64,000 bases of DNA from Ulota crispa (GCA_963920765.1 OY987248.1:21238539-21302538); one strand, 5' to 3'. Numbered from the stretch's first letter, positions 1-11,546 are shown. Notes: generated by a model not told the origin, from the sequence alone. Numbers and translations: made by a program.

Positions 1-489
1 TAAAAGAAAAAATATTGTTTATTACAACATTACAACCTTTGGGATTGGCAATTTTCATTTCCATAATTAAATTCTTCACAATTTAATGTTTTGAATCATT
101 CTTTACTTTTTTTTACTAACTAATTATTTTCCATATGTTATAGAACTCCAAATGATTTGAAACTTTTTTAACATGTACTTTACTTAGGTGGGATAAGGAA
201 TTTAGAGAAGCACCACCTGCATGGCCTTTTTCCTTAGGAATTTCACCTTCTGAAGGGTAGCTGCCCAGTTTTTCACAAGACGTTTTTGAATATTCAAACA
301 ATTCTAACTCCAATCCACATGGAGGAAAACTATAAATTTTTTTCCACATCTTCTAAAACCATTCTTCTACAAGATCCTATGGTCACATATACATAAAAAT
401 GTTTTTGTTTTAAAAATTGGTTGATTCTCTAAAAAAGGCAGTTTTGGAGAGTTTTTGGTGAAAACTTTGCTTGGTCCTTGAGGGGTTAA
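1..489. mobile_element. TTAA-5 MITE, right part only (left end lies outside the window)
   Basis: The sequence matches the right half of the element at 13416-15266, including the core CCATTGGGATTGGCAATTTT (here CCTTTGGGATTGG) and the box at 370-460 ahead of the end. It finishes with TTGGTCCTTGAGGGG followed by TTAA (486-489). Short open frames inside it recur in other copies and are not genes. Confidence 0.75.
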
Positions 490-587
490 GTTCTTTGAAA
501 TGTAAAATTTTGTAAAGAACACAAGATTTATGATTAAATTAAAGAAGGTAGTGCCTTTGCTGTGTGTATTTGCATATTTTTGCCACA

Positions 588-1555
588 TTAACCCCTAAAG
601 GATCAAGCCCTTTCTTTTTGTGAAAGTGACTAAAAACTACCACTTCTGGGGGAATGAGTAGAAAGGTAGAAAAACAACTTTTTTTTTGGAAACCCAACCA
701 TCAAGTCTTGCCCTAGACTATGGGAGATACTTGTGGAAAAAAATTCAAAATATTCTAGATGTGCAGAATTGAGATATTGACATCTAAAAAGCAAAAAAAA
801 AAAAAAAAAAAAACCCTATTGCCCAAATATTCCAGAAGCCTTTGACCTCTCCAACATCAAAAAAATTGCTCTACACAAAGTTGAGGTTTATTTTCCATGT
901 AGAAGACCAAGTTAGGTAAGTGTGAGAGAATTTTCAAAAGAAATGGAGGTGTGAATCATACTTTGTAAATTCTTGCAATGTCATAAGGCCATGAAATTTG
1001 CATATACACTAGGCAAAATTGAAGAATTTATATAAAGTTCACACATCTGAATTACTTTGATCCAAATGGTAAAAACCAAGGAATCTTAGTCTACTACAAC
1101 TTGGAAAAAAAAAAACCAGAAAAAAAAAAAAACAAAGAGCCCAAAAAAGTTATGCACCAAATTTTACAAAGTGTAAAAAGAATGGAGGTTTGGGAGTACC
1201 ATACCTACCCACAAACTAAAACTTCTCATAACTTTCATCTCATCAATCAAAATTGAATAATTCAAAGCTTCCCACATATACATAAATCTACAAAACCAAT
1301 TTCAGATTTTTATTTTTTTTAAATGCAAATTTTCAAGAGATTTTTGGGATGCCAACCCTCCCCTGCTTTTCAGAAATTCATGCATAACTTCTTCAATAAA
1401 TATCAAAATGATGAAGAAATTAGATGCCAACATAGATTTTTGAATTCCTCATCTTCCATAAAACTTTCAAAAAATCACACAAAGTAAGTTAACCATAGAT
1501 ACATGCCTGAAATCCCATTTGTCTCCCAAAGGGACAACGGTCCTTTAGAGATTAA
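588..1555. mobile_element. TTAA-2 MITE, complete, 968 bp
   Basis: It begins TTAA-CCCCTAAAGGATCAAGCCC at 588 and ends ACGGTCCTTTAGAGATTAA at 1555. Relatives are at 5096-6057 (opposite orientation), 51448-53124 and 56316-57271. The two halves have different subterminal sequences: one with a CTGCCACTT-type module, the other with the GGGCATGTACNTATGG-type module. Confidence 0.85.
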
Positions 1556-1738
1556 GGACTTTTAAAAAGGCTCTTTTGGCATGTGCTTGGTGTTATGAGA
1601 AAACAAAATGCACCACTAGAAAAATTTGAATCAATATACAAACTTGTGCAATAAAGTACTCCCTTAGTCCCATTATAAAGCTCCAAAAAACTTCTCCATG
1701 AGGGATTAACTGTATTTTTAGTCATTATGCTAGTGACA

Positions 1739-2045
1739 AATGCATTCTAGAATCAATATATCACCTACCAAATTTTTGCAAAATCTCAAGTTTTTATGTT
1801 GCCATTTAGGCACCTAAATTCCATGCAAAAAGTACCATATTTGTGCATAGTTTGTGAAGGCTGCCGGCTCCTTTTTATATTAGTCTTTGTACTCATGACA
1901 CCTACATCCTAGAACCAATATACCCTCTACCAAATGTGGGCAAAATTTCCAGCTTTGAAGTTTCCATTTGGGCACCCAAATTCCATGCAAAAAGTACCAT
2001 ATTTGTACATGTTGCTAGCTCCTCATTATTGATGATTTATAAGAT
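1739..2045. repeat. Diverged tandem duplication, about 155 bp per unit
   Basis: Two adjacent units share TAGAA-CAATATA-CC-CTACCAAAT, then CCATTT-GGCACC, then AATTCCATGCAAAAAGTACC and ATATTTGT-CAT. The first lies at about 1739-1892, the second at about 1898-2045. The remainder of 1556-2399 holds no gene I can recognise. Confidence 0.7.
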
Positions 2046-2399
2046 TAGCAGCAACAATGGTACCTCATATGGGCAAGGCCAAGCTTGTTAGTAGAGAAAT
2101 GCTCCCAAATTGCTTAACTTGCCCTAGTGAGATCATTGGACATGACAAATGCTTTCTCAACAATTCAAACAAGTAAAAGGGAGCTTTTTAGTGGGACAAT
2201 AACTATGCCTCATTTGGAGCTTTATATTGAGACAGAGGGAGTAGCTACCATATTGGATTTAAGAGCACAAGCTACACTTAACTTCATAACTGGAATCGTG
2301 TTAATCAAACAAATTTGTAATAGGATAAACATAATTGAAAAGAATCAAGTTTTTCAATGATTTGTATCTAATATCTCACATGTTTTTATGTTGATTCTT

Positions 2400-3141
2400 T
2401 TAACCCTTGAGCGCCCATGTCATTTTCACTAAAATTAGAGTTTTGGGAGACCTACTACTTTGATGCATCTTATCTTAGTCAATTGGATGATCCACAAAAA
2501 GTGACCTTTGAAAATGGTAAAATTTCTACTTAGAAAGTGGCTTGCAAATTTTGGGAAAATTTGACCATGGGAGATGGGAGATTATAACATTTGATCAAAC
2601 AAAATGTGATGGCAAAATCTCAGTTTTTGGCACGTAGTTGCTATTTCATGATTTAAAAAAATTATGTAAGCCCCTAATTGATCTCAATTTTAATGAGTAG
2701 CAAGATTAGATGTGAATGCACACATGTCCAAATCTTTTTATGTTAAGTTTTAGGGCTTCAATTGCTATAGCACCAAAAACAATGATAGCACAATTGGTTG
2801 GGGTTGCCACAACAAGGGCCTAAAACATGCTTGCACCCTTGCCAGAAAATTTTCTACTACCACAAAACACATGCAAGGAAGCTTGCAAGGGGTATCAACC
2901 AATTGCAACCTCTAAGACATTGCTTGTCACCATGCTTTATATGGCATTTCACCCAATCAAGGCTCTTGAGGCACTTGTACAACATTTGGCTGGCCTTGCC
3001 ATTACTCCACTTCCATGGACCACTTGAATGCCTTCATGATTGTGATTTACAACAAGATCAAAAAATTAAATCCAATGCCTCAGACAAGCCTCTGAAATCA
3101 TGTGAGGACATTTTTTGTCCTCTAGGACATTCAAGGGTTAA
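2400..3141. mobile_element. TTAA-9 MITE, 742 bp
   Basis: It begins TTAA-CCCTTGAGCGCCCATG and ends CATTCAAGGG-TTAA. A 740-bp relative lies at 55580-56319 in the same orientation, sharing interior text such as GTAGCAAGATTAGATGTGAA and the ACAACATTTGGCT segment. The open frames at 2798-3145 and 2827-3027 are inside this repeat and are not supported as genes. Confidence 0.85.
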
Positions 3142-3828
3142 ATGAACTAATATTCCTTTGCCCACTCTTAACATTGTCTCTCTTAATTTCTTGTGACTTT
3201 TCACTCTCCATTTTCATGCCTTTTCCTCTCCCTCCTTCTTTGTCTAAATTTCAAATTTCAAGTTTGTAATGACAAATAGACACCCAACGATCAATAAGCG
3301 ACACTCAATACTCTATAATAAAAAAAATCTTTGAAATTTTTGTTGTATTAGAGAATCTTGAATTCTCTGTGACAAACAAACACGTGCTGCTTTATAATAG
3401 AGGCATGAATAGATTTTTTGCTGTTTCGATTGAATTTTTATTATTATTAAAAATATGTCAACATTTTAAACGAAGAATATTTCTTTTCCTACTTGAAGCA
3501 TGAAGTTTGACTATCTATCTATCATATTGCTTACTTCATATATGCATTTGTAGGTTAGAATCTCCAATCCATACCATAAATAAGGTATTCCGTTTTTTTG
3601 AAATTGTTAAAAGGGAATACACTTCATGAGGAGGATGGGGTCTTTTGGTTTCATGTTCACCCTTTGAAAGCTACCTTTCCCCCTGTTGTATGAATGAACT
3701 CTCAACCATCCAACTACATTCATGCTCACATGGATTGTATTTTGAATCCCTTTCAAGCTAGCAAGATCATGTTTCATACCTCACATTTTCATCACCCTTG
3801 TTGTAAAATGTGAATGTACCATTAGGGG
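3142..3828. other. No gene; contains a dispersed repeat shared with 18906-19095
   Basis: About 3600-3805 is related to 18906-19095 in the same orientation. Both carry GAACTCTCAACCAT or GAGCTCTCAACTAT, then TGCTCA-ATGG-TTGTATTT, then a CATACC-CAC-TTTTCA segment. What this dispersed repeat derives from is unknown. I see no coding signal. Confidence 0.45.
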
Positions 3829-4065
3829 TTAACCCCTCAGCGCCCGGAGTTGTTTTAGGGTTTAGGAGAAAATGAGGATTTAATGACCACCAGAGCTTGG
3901 AAAGTTACATCCAGAAGAAGTGACCATAGGATTTGAAAAGGGACTACCTTCTCTACTGATGGGGACTAGCCACAATCGTTTTCACCGTACAAATCAAGAG
4001 AAAAAGTGAGATCAAGCTGCAATCCCCAGTGACAAGATTCCGTCGCTAGGGCGCTTAAGGGTTAA
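3829..4065. mobile_element. TTAA-12 MITE, 237 bp
   Basis: It begins TTAA-CCCCTCAGCGCCCGGAG and ends AGGGCGCTTAAGGG-TTAA. The 228-bp relative at 8515-8742 shares TTTAGGAGAAAATG, GACTACCTTCT and TTTTCACCGTAC. The left TTAA is preceded by ATTAGGGG, so this element may abut the end of another TTAA element. Confidence 0.8.
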
Positions 4066-5095
4066 GGATCAGACATTAGGGGTTAAGGGTTAGAGAGTTG
4101 CCGAGCTAACCTTTATTTGCACAAATTTTTGGTAGGACTTTACCTTATTTTGGCACGACATTGCAAAAATCTTGGGGGAAACACTGGGTGAATCATCAAA
4201 TCCATCTCAAAGGAACATTGGATTTGCTATTGGGATGAATGTCACTAATATATTGTTCTCTTTCTGGATGGAACTTACTAATGAAGAGCTGATTTTGGGG
4301 ATGAACATTTTTCTTCCTTTTGGAGGTATTTTAAGTTTGCAGTCCTTGAGCCCAATTAACTTCAAGAGGCCACTTTAAGCAATTTTTGGGATAAACTTTA
4401 TGATTTAATCTTCCCTTGCATAGAGATAGTCATCCATGTATGCAAGAAAACTTCATCACTAGTGGAAATAATCAGTGTTATACTTGGAAGCTAAGGTCAC
4501 TTGTTAGTCCCACTTGTGCAATTTGTTGTATTACTGAAAGCCCTTTGGGGCACGGGGTTGGCCCCCAAAAAAAAAACCATTCTCAATGAAGGCGTTTATT
4601 TTATTTTGTTTTTAAATCAAATTCAAATTGTAAGTAACAACATTAGCCAAAACTTGACCTTTTGGAGGGACAAAGAAAAGGGGTGGCTAACTTTGACCAT
4701 TTTTTACTATTTTTTATTTTTCATATTTAAAAAAATTGATGTATGAAATGATCTCCTTATTATTTTTTCCTTTAAACTGATACCTAATTCGAAGCTTTTT
4801 ATTCCATTATGAGCTCAAAACCATTCAGATTTTCTAATTGGTTCCATACAACAATTTATTTAGCATTTGCTAATCAGTCTTCATTACAAACAAATGATTC
4901 GAAATCAGAAAACAATTCCACACTTTGCAAATCTTATAGTACCATAATATAAACAAAAAGCAAGAATTGCAAGAATAATGTACATATATAGTAATATATA
5001 TAGTAGTTTACCAATGGTTTATCTAAGATTTCTGACACATATATGAAGGATTTCCCAAGTAGATGTTTCAATATGATTTAATTGGAAAATTTTAA
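4066..5095. other. AT-rich stretch without a recognised gene
   Basis: Short open frames at 4172-4378 and 4501-4746 lack any recognisable domain and sit in AT-rich DNA. I see no TIR pair that explains the whole stretch. Confidence 0.4.
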
Positions 5096-6057
5096 TTAAC
5101 CCCTAAAGGACCATTGTCCCTTTGAGGGACAATTGGGATTTTGGGCATGTACATATGGTTAAACTACTTTCTGTGATTTTCTAAAACTTTTATTGAAGGT
5201 TAAGAATTCAAAGATCTACATGGGAATGCAACTTTTTCTTCATTCTAACATTTGATGAAGAAGTTATGCATGTTTTTTTGAAAAAAGCTGTTCAAAGGCC
5301 AGCTAAAAACATTTATAAATTTTTCATTTTTTTCAAATAAAATCTGAAATAGATTCTTTAGACTTATATAGACATGGGGCCGTGGGGGGCTTTGAATCAT
5401 TTGATTCTCATAGATGAGATGAAAGTTATGAGGAGTATTTGTTTGCGGGCAGTTCTAGATTCTCTACTCTAAAATAAACTTTGAAGTCCTTTATTTTACT
5501 CAATTTTCATTATTTTGGAAAAAACAAAACAAAACCAAAGGATGTAGATTTATATCACAACATTATAACCATTGGGATTTGCATTTTTTGTTTTAATAAT
5601 TAATTTCTTAACAATTTAGTGATTTGACTCATTCTCTACTCTTTTTACTTACTATTTTTTCTCAAGTGTTGTATAGTTCCAATTGATTTGAAATTTCTCC
5701 CACACATACCTAACTTGGTCTTCTACATGGGAAAAAAATCCACAACTTTGCGTAGAGGAATTTTTTTGATATAGGAGTGGTCAACGGCTTCTAAAATTTT
5801 TGAATAGTACAAAAAAAAAAAAAACCTTTTTCTTCACTTCATATGTAAATATCTCACCCCTTTTCATTTGGAATAAGCTCACTTTTTTCCCAAGTAACTC
5901 ATACTGTCTAGAGCAAGATCTTACAGTTTGATTTCAAATAAAAAAATAAATAAAAATTTAAAAAAAAAAAAAAAAAAAAAACCTTTCCTTTCATCCCCAT
6001 AAGTGGCAGTTTTTGGTGTTTTTCACAGAGAAAAGGACCTGGTCCTTTAGGGGTTAA
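5096..6057. mobile_element. TTAA-2 MITE, 962 bp, reverse of the 588-1555 copy
   Basis: It begins TTAA-CCCCTAAAGGACCATTG and ends ACCTGGTCCTTTAGGGG-TTAA. The first 40 bp include the hairpin TTGTCCCTTTGAGGGACAA. The interior carries two copies of the AAGTTATG-type box and the CATTGGGATTTGCATTTTT core shared with other TTAA families. Confidence 0.87.
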
Positions 6058-7683
6058 TAATTTAAAAGTATTATATCTAAGTGAGGAGATTTATTAGAAC
6101 TAAAGGAATGTAGTTTAAAATGTTCTCTAAAGAATCCAATTAACATATGATTTACCCTCCAATAGTCACATTTGCCCTCATATATTAATTAATTACGTTC
6201 CAAACTAGACTATAAATGTAGACATTTATTGGCATTGGACATACTTGTTGAATGCAAGGTTGAATGCATGGCAATGGGTTTGTCTAACTCAAAGTGTGTG
6301 AATTAAGTGAAAGAATGTTGCATTCTTAGAATTTTAGAGCATCATGCCACTCATTTACACATATTAGAACAAAAATGTAGATTGCAAATGAGTGTAGATT
6401 TATTAGGCTACTTAACAAAACAAAAGTAAAAATAGGATGGATTTATTTTTATGAGTGGAAGTAAGTTGAATGAGGGAGTTGCACTAGAGCAGTTGATTGT
6501 TTGAATACTAGTTCACAAATGTACATTGACAATCTATAATTCTCTATCTATCCTAAAATGATTGTCCACATTCAATCCCCAACTTTTTTTCACTAGTTTT
6601 GAGTAGGTTGTATAGAATCTTATTGACATCTAGTTCATAAACAAAATTGGCAAACTCATGCAATTAGCTACGTTGATTCTTGTGGAATAGAATTTGGATT
6701 CACATGAATTAAGTTGTTTTCAATATAATCAATGAAAGCAATGCAAAAAAGTTGCAATAGAAAACAAGGAACAAATTTTTTGGAACAAAGGGAGTACCAA
6801 TGTAGATTGCCAATACATGAACACACTCTATAACACAAACGCAAATTACTAGTGCATGCACATTTTAGAAATGGAAACCACTAGTACATGAACACATTTT
6901 AGAACACAAACATTGGGCTATTAAGACATGAATCACCAAATAGATACGTAAATGGATACTGCATATATGTACCTTAAATAGTGTCAAATACAAGAGGGGG
7001 TTTGCACAAGGGTATCTGATTGTTAGAAAATGTAGTTCCTTGCCACTCTAGTTTACATACTCTAGTTCCCAACATGCACTTTTGGAACATGAGCCCATTG
7101 TAAAACATATGTGGTACATGAGCACAAATGGTTGTATGGGTGGGTAAAGGGGATGTGTACTTTAAAGGAGTGTTGACTGGGAGAGGGGGTTTACCCCCAA
7201 GAGTGCTTGATTTGGCCCACGCACATGTGGGCGTAAACTGGTCTAGCAATGCGGAGCTGACAGGGGTTATTGCAGCCACTTTTTGCTTGCCCCCCACCTC
7301 AGCCAGATTTGGGTTCGAGAAAGGACTCGTGCATGATCTAAGCTCTTGCACATTTGGGCCCACCCTCCCAAAAAATGCACCACAAAAATCGCATTGGGTA
7401 CCAAAAACTGAGTTTTTGGTTGCACGTGCGTGCACCAATTGCCAGCAATTCTACAAGGGGATTGGAATGGACGGGCATGAGAGCCACTTGGATGACTTGG
7501 CCCTTGCAGAGCCCTCTCAATTAAAAAAAGTACTTCAAATAAGGCTAAAGTAAACGTGGGCTAAGATATTTCCAAGATATCCCTGCTTTGCTTTCCACCA
7601 ATAGATGTACTTTTCTTTACTTTTGCTTGTCCCATTAAATTTGGTTACATTTTCAGGGCATTTGTGGGGTATTTTATGGTTAG
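6058..7683. other. Intergenic; GC-richer patch at 6970-7560 with antisense-overlapping open frames
   Basis: Most of this stretch is AT-rich and featureless to me. Around 6974-7553 the GC content rises and two open frames overlap on opposite strands: 154 codons on minus (6974-7438) and 141 codons on plus (7128-7553). Neither shows a domain I know. Overlapping long frames in a local GC-rich patch often arise by chance, so I do not call either a gene. Confidence 0.35.
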
Positions 7684-8518
7684 TTATCCCCTGAGCGCCT
7701 AGCTTAGGATCACTTTGGGGAAGGGCCGTGAGACCAACCTGCACTTAAAATGTTGTAGCATACAAAAAAAGCCATCCACGCGTATGGAACTTTGTAATTA
7801 ATTCTTTATTTCAGCCTAGAGCTCTGTCCTGAGCCTTGGCTTGTGTGACCGTACCAATTAGGTTTGTATAATGGTCAAATTTTGTTTGACTTTTTTTTAG
7901 GTCCAATTTTATGGGTGCCTAGCTACGGTACGAGGTGAATCAGGGCTCAGTTCACGGAATTTTGCTACAAAAATTTAGGTGAAGGTTTGTCAATGGGTCT
8001 CTTGACTACTCTCCAAATTTTGGAAAAAATGGACAAGTAACCGAGTACCAAATGTGACTCCAAATGCAAGCACCCCAAAATGAAAAACCGGAAAGCCGGT
8101 ATGGTCACAACTGACACGTCAGCCTTGCAGTTCCTCTCGAGAGGTTCTTGCAATGCGCGGACGACAAACGTACCATAGATAGTGTTGTGGGTTAGGCGGA
8201 GCGTGGGACGCATTCCATGCTAGCGCGAAGGTCACCCTCACGAACAGTACCCAACTATCTCCGACCAATGGCATAGGTCCATGCTTTGCCACTAAATTGC
8301 TTCAAAACCCACTTTTGCCCATGATGCAATTGTCTAGCGTGTGGCACAAGCCATTCAATGCACCCGAAAACCACTCCCCAAACTCAAATGATCACAAATA
8401 GTACCTTTGGTACTTTATTCCAGCCATTACGTCCCCATCTAGAACCACAACAACCAAAAATATAATTGAGAGGGCCGGTTTTGGGGACCCTAGGCGCTCA
8501 AGGGTTAACCCCTGAGTG
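7684..8518. mobile_element. TTAA-13 MITE, 835 bp, GC-richer than its neighbours
   Basis: It begins TTAT-CCCCTGAGCGCCTAG (target site mutated from TTAA) and ends CCTAGGCGCTCAAGGG-TTAA at 8515-8518. These ends are inverted repeats. It is the only copy in the window. Its right TTAA is also the left TTAA of the element at 8515-8742. The open frame at 7965-8213 has no recognisable domain. Confidence 0.7.
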
Positions 8519-8742
8519 CCTAGAGTTATTTTAGGATTTAGGAGAAAATGGGGGGTTTAATGGCCACTATAGCTTGAAAATTTACATCTAGAAAAAGTGA
8601 TTGCAAGATTTGAAAAAGGACTACCTTCTTTGCTGATGGAGACCAACCATGACTATTTTCACCGTACAGATTGAGAGAAATAGTGAGATAAAGTTTGTGG
8701 GCCCATTAACAATATAATGTCGATCGGGCGCTCAGGGGTTAA
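8515..8742. mobile_element. TTAA-12 MITE, 228 bp
   Basis: It begins TTAA-CCCCTGAGTGCCTAGAG and ends CGGGCGCTCAGGGG-TTAA. It is related to 3829-4065 and shares one TTAA with the preceding TTAA-13 element. Confidence 0.83.
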
Positions 8743-8834
8743 ACATACCCATAAATCTAAGGGTCACTTTATACTAAGAGTCAAGGACATGAAAACTTGG
8801 GGTCATTTTATCCAAAATTTTAGCCCAAATAACA

Positions 8835-9559
8835 TTAACCCCTAAAGGACCAAGTGTCCCTTTGGGGAACAAATGGGACTTTTGGCATGTACCTATGGCT
8901 AAATTACTTTGTGTAATTTTTTGAAACTTTTATGGAAGATGGGGGATTCAAAGACCTTTGTGGGCATCTAATTTTTACCTTATTCCAACATTTATTGAAG
9001 AAGTTAAAAACGAATATATGAGAATTCTAGTTTGGCGGGCAGCCCCAAAACTTCTTTAAAAATTGCATTTTTAAATAAAAATTTGAGGTTAGTTCTTTAC
9101 ACTTAAGTATATGTGGGAAGCTTCAAATCATTCAATTCTAATTGATGAGATAAAAGTTATGAGGCGTTTTAGTTTGCGAGTAGGTGTGGAAAATCTCAAA
9201 ACTATGCCTATGTCCAAACTAAAACTTCTCATAACTTTCATTTCATCAATTAGAATTGAATGATTCAAAGCTTCTCGCATATACATAAGTCTAAAGAACT
9301 AACCTCAAACTTTTATTTTTTTTAAATGCAACTTTTAAAAATGTTTTTGGGCTGCCCGCCAAACAAAATTTCTCATACATTCATTTTTAACTTCTTCAAT
9401 AAATGTTGGAATGTGGAAAAAATTAGATGCCCACAAAGACCTTTGAATTCCCCATCTTCCATAAAAATTTCAAAAAATTACACAAAGTAGTTTAGCCATA
9501 AGTACATGCCCGAAATCCCATTTGTCCCCTGTAGGTACAAGAGGTCCTTTAGGGGTTAA
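8835..9559. mobile_element. TTAA-3 MITE, 725-bp near-perfect palindrome
   Basis: It begins TTAA-CCCCTAAAGGACCAAGTG and ends GAGGTCCTTTAGGGG-TTAA. The two halves are reverse complements over about 350 bp each, folding at about 9190-9210. A second copy of exactly the same length is at 52158-52882. It is inserted in the older MITE at 8758-10662. The uninterrupted relative has a single TTGA at 29946-29949 (plus strand) at the matching position. Confidence 0.9.
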
Positions 9560-9782
9560 GAACGGCCCCAAATCATTCATCATAATATGAGTATAGCAAG
9601 GGTCAGTTTTTAAGTGTGTATAAAGATTTCAAAGCCAAAAAGTTGAGGTTATTAGTGTAAACCTTGATAATTGTAGGAAAAGATGGATTTTTTTAAAAAC
9701 CAAGTAGAGCTATTGATGTTTTTTATTCCATCTTGTGGTATTGGCTATCTCAAATGTTTTTGTTGGTTCAAACAATCATACT

Positions 9783-10327
9783 TTAACCCCCAAGCGCTCA
9801 AGCGACCATTTTTTGGTTGCTGCCTATTTTTTGCGGGCCGCCTGAGATAAAATAAAAATCTAAAAAAACTCTTTTTTTGTAATAGAAAATCAAGTCTACT
9901 TTCCAACCCAACTTGAATCATGTGAATCCAAGTTAAATTTAATCAAGGAGACTTTTTCAAAGAAAAATACTTCAATATTTGCTTGTGTTTGTAAAATTTA
10001 CTATTTCAGGAAACTAATGATGTTCTCTCCTTTGAAAAGATTGCATTTTTGAAATTTACAATAGAATTTCTATTTTTAACCAATCACACCAAATTTTAAA
10101 ATCTATGCATAAGATTTGTAATTTTGGTGAATATTAAATGGTAATTGCTTCTAAATTCATTAAATAAAAATCCAAAACTTTTTTTGAATGTTGGACTATA
10201 TGGATAATTACTAAACATCATGATTCTTGTTTTCTCTTTTGAAGCAAACTTCATCAAAGTTACATAAGTATTTTTTTTATAATACGTCTATGTTTTGCCC
10301 TTACCCCCTTGGGTGTTTAGGGGTTAA
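9783..10327. mobile_element. TTAA-7 MITE, 545 bp, reverse orientation
   Basis: It begins TTAA-CCCCCAAGCGCTCAAGCG and ends CCCCTTGGGTGTTTAGGGG-TTAA. Relatives of 551 and 548 bp are at 18355-18905 and 59212-59759 in the opposite orientation. It is the second insertion into the older MITE at 8758-10662. The empty relative carries one TTAA at 29724-29727. Confidence 0.87.
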
Positions 10328-10684
10328 TAAGAACTAATAAGAACTAATTTTGACCTAGAAGCCAAAAATTGGCTTCTTGTTAATAGAAGACCAAACTTTT
10401 GGAGTTGGGGCCGTATTAGATCTTGTTATTTAATTTTCAAATATTTTCTAAACATTTGACCTCATTATAAAAAGAATTCTACTTTTTCTACATATTTTTT
10501 TGAATGTTCACTTTTTTTATGTTACAATTGACGTTAAAGTTTACATCTAAATGTTGTGTTTGATGTCATTACTAATATAAGCACTAGTGGATGTCCAAAA
10601 AAACCCGTCAAAAAAAACACATGTTTTTTATAGTGCCTTGACTCCTAGTGTAAAGGCCTTGAGGTTATTTTAGAGAATCAACCC

Positions 10685-11546
10685 AATGAGAAGTCAACAT
10701 CGGGAGTGTCACACGTTGCAACCTTGAAAAAGCCCCCGTGGGGGGAAAAAACCGGTGCATCTGGAGACAGCAACATTCGTGAATTAGTATGAAACTAGGT
10801 ACATGAAAAAACCCTTATCAAGGGAAAAAGCCCGGATATCCCATATGGGATGAAAACCAGGAGCATCTGCAGAACTATCTAAAGAAGCTTGAGCTCGATA
10901 CTTAAAGGAGCGATGGGAAATAAATCCATTGCATGCTGAGAATTGTGTAAATCTCTAGGTCGAAGATAAGGTAGCAAGGTCTGTGGCCTGCATGTATTGC
11001 TGACCCATGTATATCTAGGTCAGTGCCGAGAAATGAAAAACGCCAAAGCATCTAAGTCTTGAGTCTCTATGTCGATGCTAAGAGGGCTGGTGGCTCATAA
11101 AACCATCAAAATCTATCCCCATCCAGTTTGTAGAACAGGGGCGGGTCAGTTATCCATTTGGCTCTGAAGGTAAATTCAAGGGCAGCCATGGTGTCTTCCT
11201 CTTGCTTATACTGATGAATAGATCGCCAAGTTGCAAGTCCAGCATGAATTGTAGAGCTCCATGCTCTCCGCATAAGACGGTCAAGTGCTGGTGGTTTATC
11301 TTGGAAGCGTCTTTGACACCTTTCAGTCCAAATGTTCCATATCATGTAACTTCGAAGGAAATCCCAAGGATGGTGTCCGCACACGTATTGGAGTTCCTTC
11401 GCGTCGGAAGTGGGGACTTTGAATTTCCCAAGTAGCGTGCTCTTCCATGTCTTGTGCCTCGATCCTCTGTGCCAAATGTTGCAACTTTGACTTGTAGAGT
11501 AAAGGCTGTAAAGCCACTCTAATTGTAAAAAATATTCTTTTTTCAA
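10685..11546 (-). mobile_element. Probable LINE 3' fragment (end of ORF2 plus 3' untranslated region)
   Basis: On the minus strand an open frame (11106-11546) is followed by about 400 bp of GC-richer untranslated sequence. That sequence includes CACGGGGGCTTTTTC and two other GGTTTTT/GGCTTTTT-type stretches, which I associate with plant non-LTR retrotransposon tails. The element is broken on its 5' side: no reverse transcriptase or endonuclease region is present, and the sequence passes into a Tourist-like MITE at 11608. The exact 3' end is not defined. Confidence 0.45.
11106..11546 (-). pseudogene. C-terminal fragment of a LINE-type ORF2 protein
   Basis: The 146-residue frame contains HPWDFLRSYMIWNIWTERCQ near the middle, then RRFQDKP. 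This W-x(3)-R-x-Y-x-IW-x-IW-x-ER-x-R pattern resembles the segment that follows the zf-RVT zinc-binding region at the C-terminus of plant LINE polyproteins. Residues after it (about 80-146) show no further motif. The frame opens without any upstream catalytic domain, so it cannot encode an active retrotransposon protein. The assignment rests on motif resemblance only. A reader should treat it as a decayed mobile-element remnant; a small host gene is less likely because the untranslated part downstream also looks LINE-like. Confidence 0.45.

Larger units (their letters stand above)
8758..10662. mobile_element. Older TIR MITE (GTCAAGG family) split by two TTAA elements
   Basis: The left end TAAGGGTCACTTTATACTAA and the right end CCTTGACTCCTAGTGTAAAG form an inverted pair. 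The flanking and internal sequence matches the reverse complement of 29574-30024, including CATGAAAACTTGGGGTCATT and the GGAGTT-GG-CCGT segment. The TTAA elements at 8835-9559 and 9783-10327 interrupt it. Removing both leaves about 640 bp, longer than the 451-bp relative. The superfamily is not clear to me. Confidence 0.65.

Noticed and set aside
116-588. Minus-strand frames at 116-349 and 367-588
   Set aside because: They lie within or at the edge of TTAA-5 sequence. The first recurs in the 14.9-kb copy and reflects repeat identity rather than a protein.
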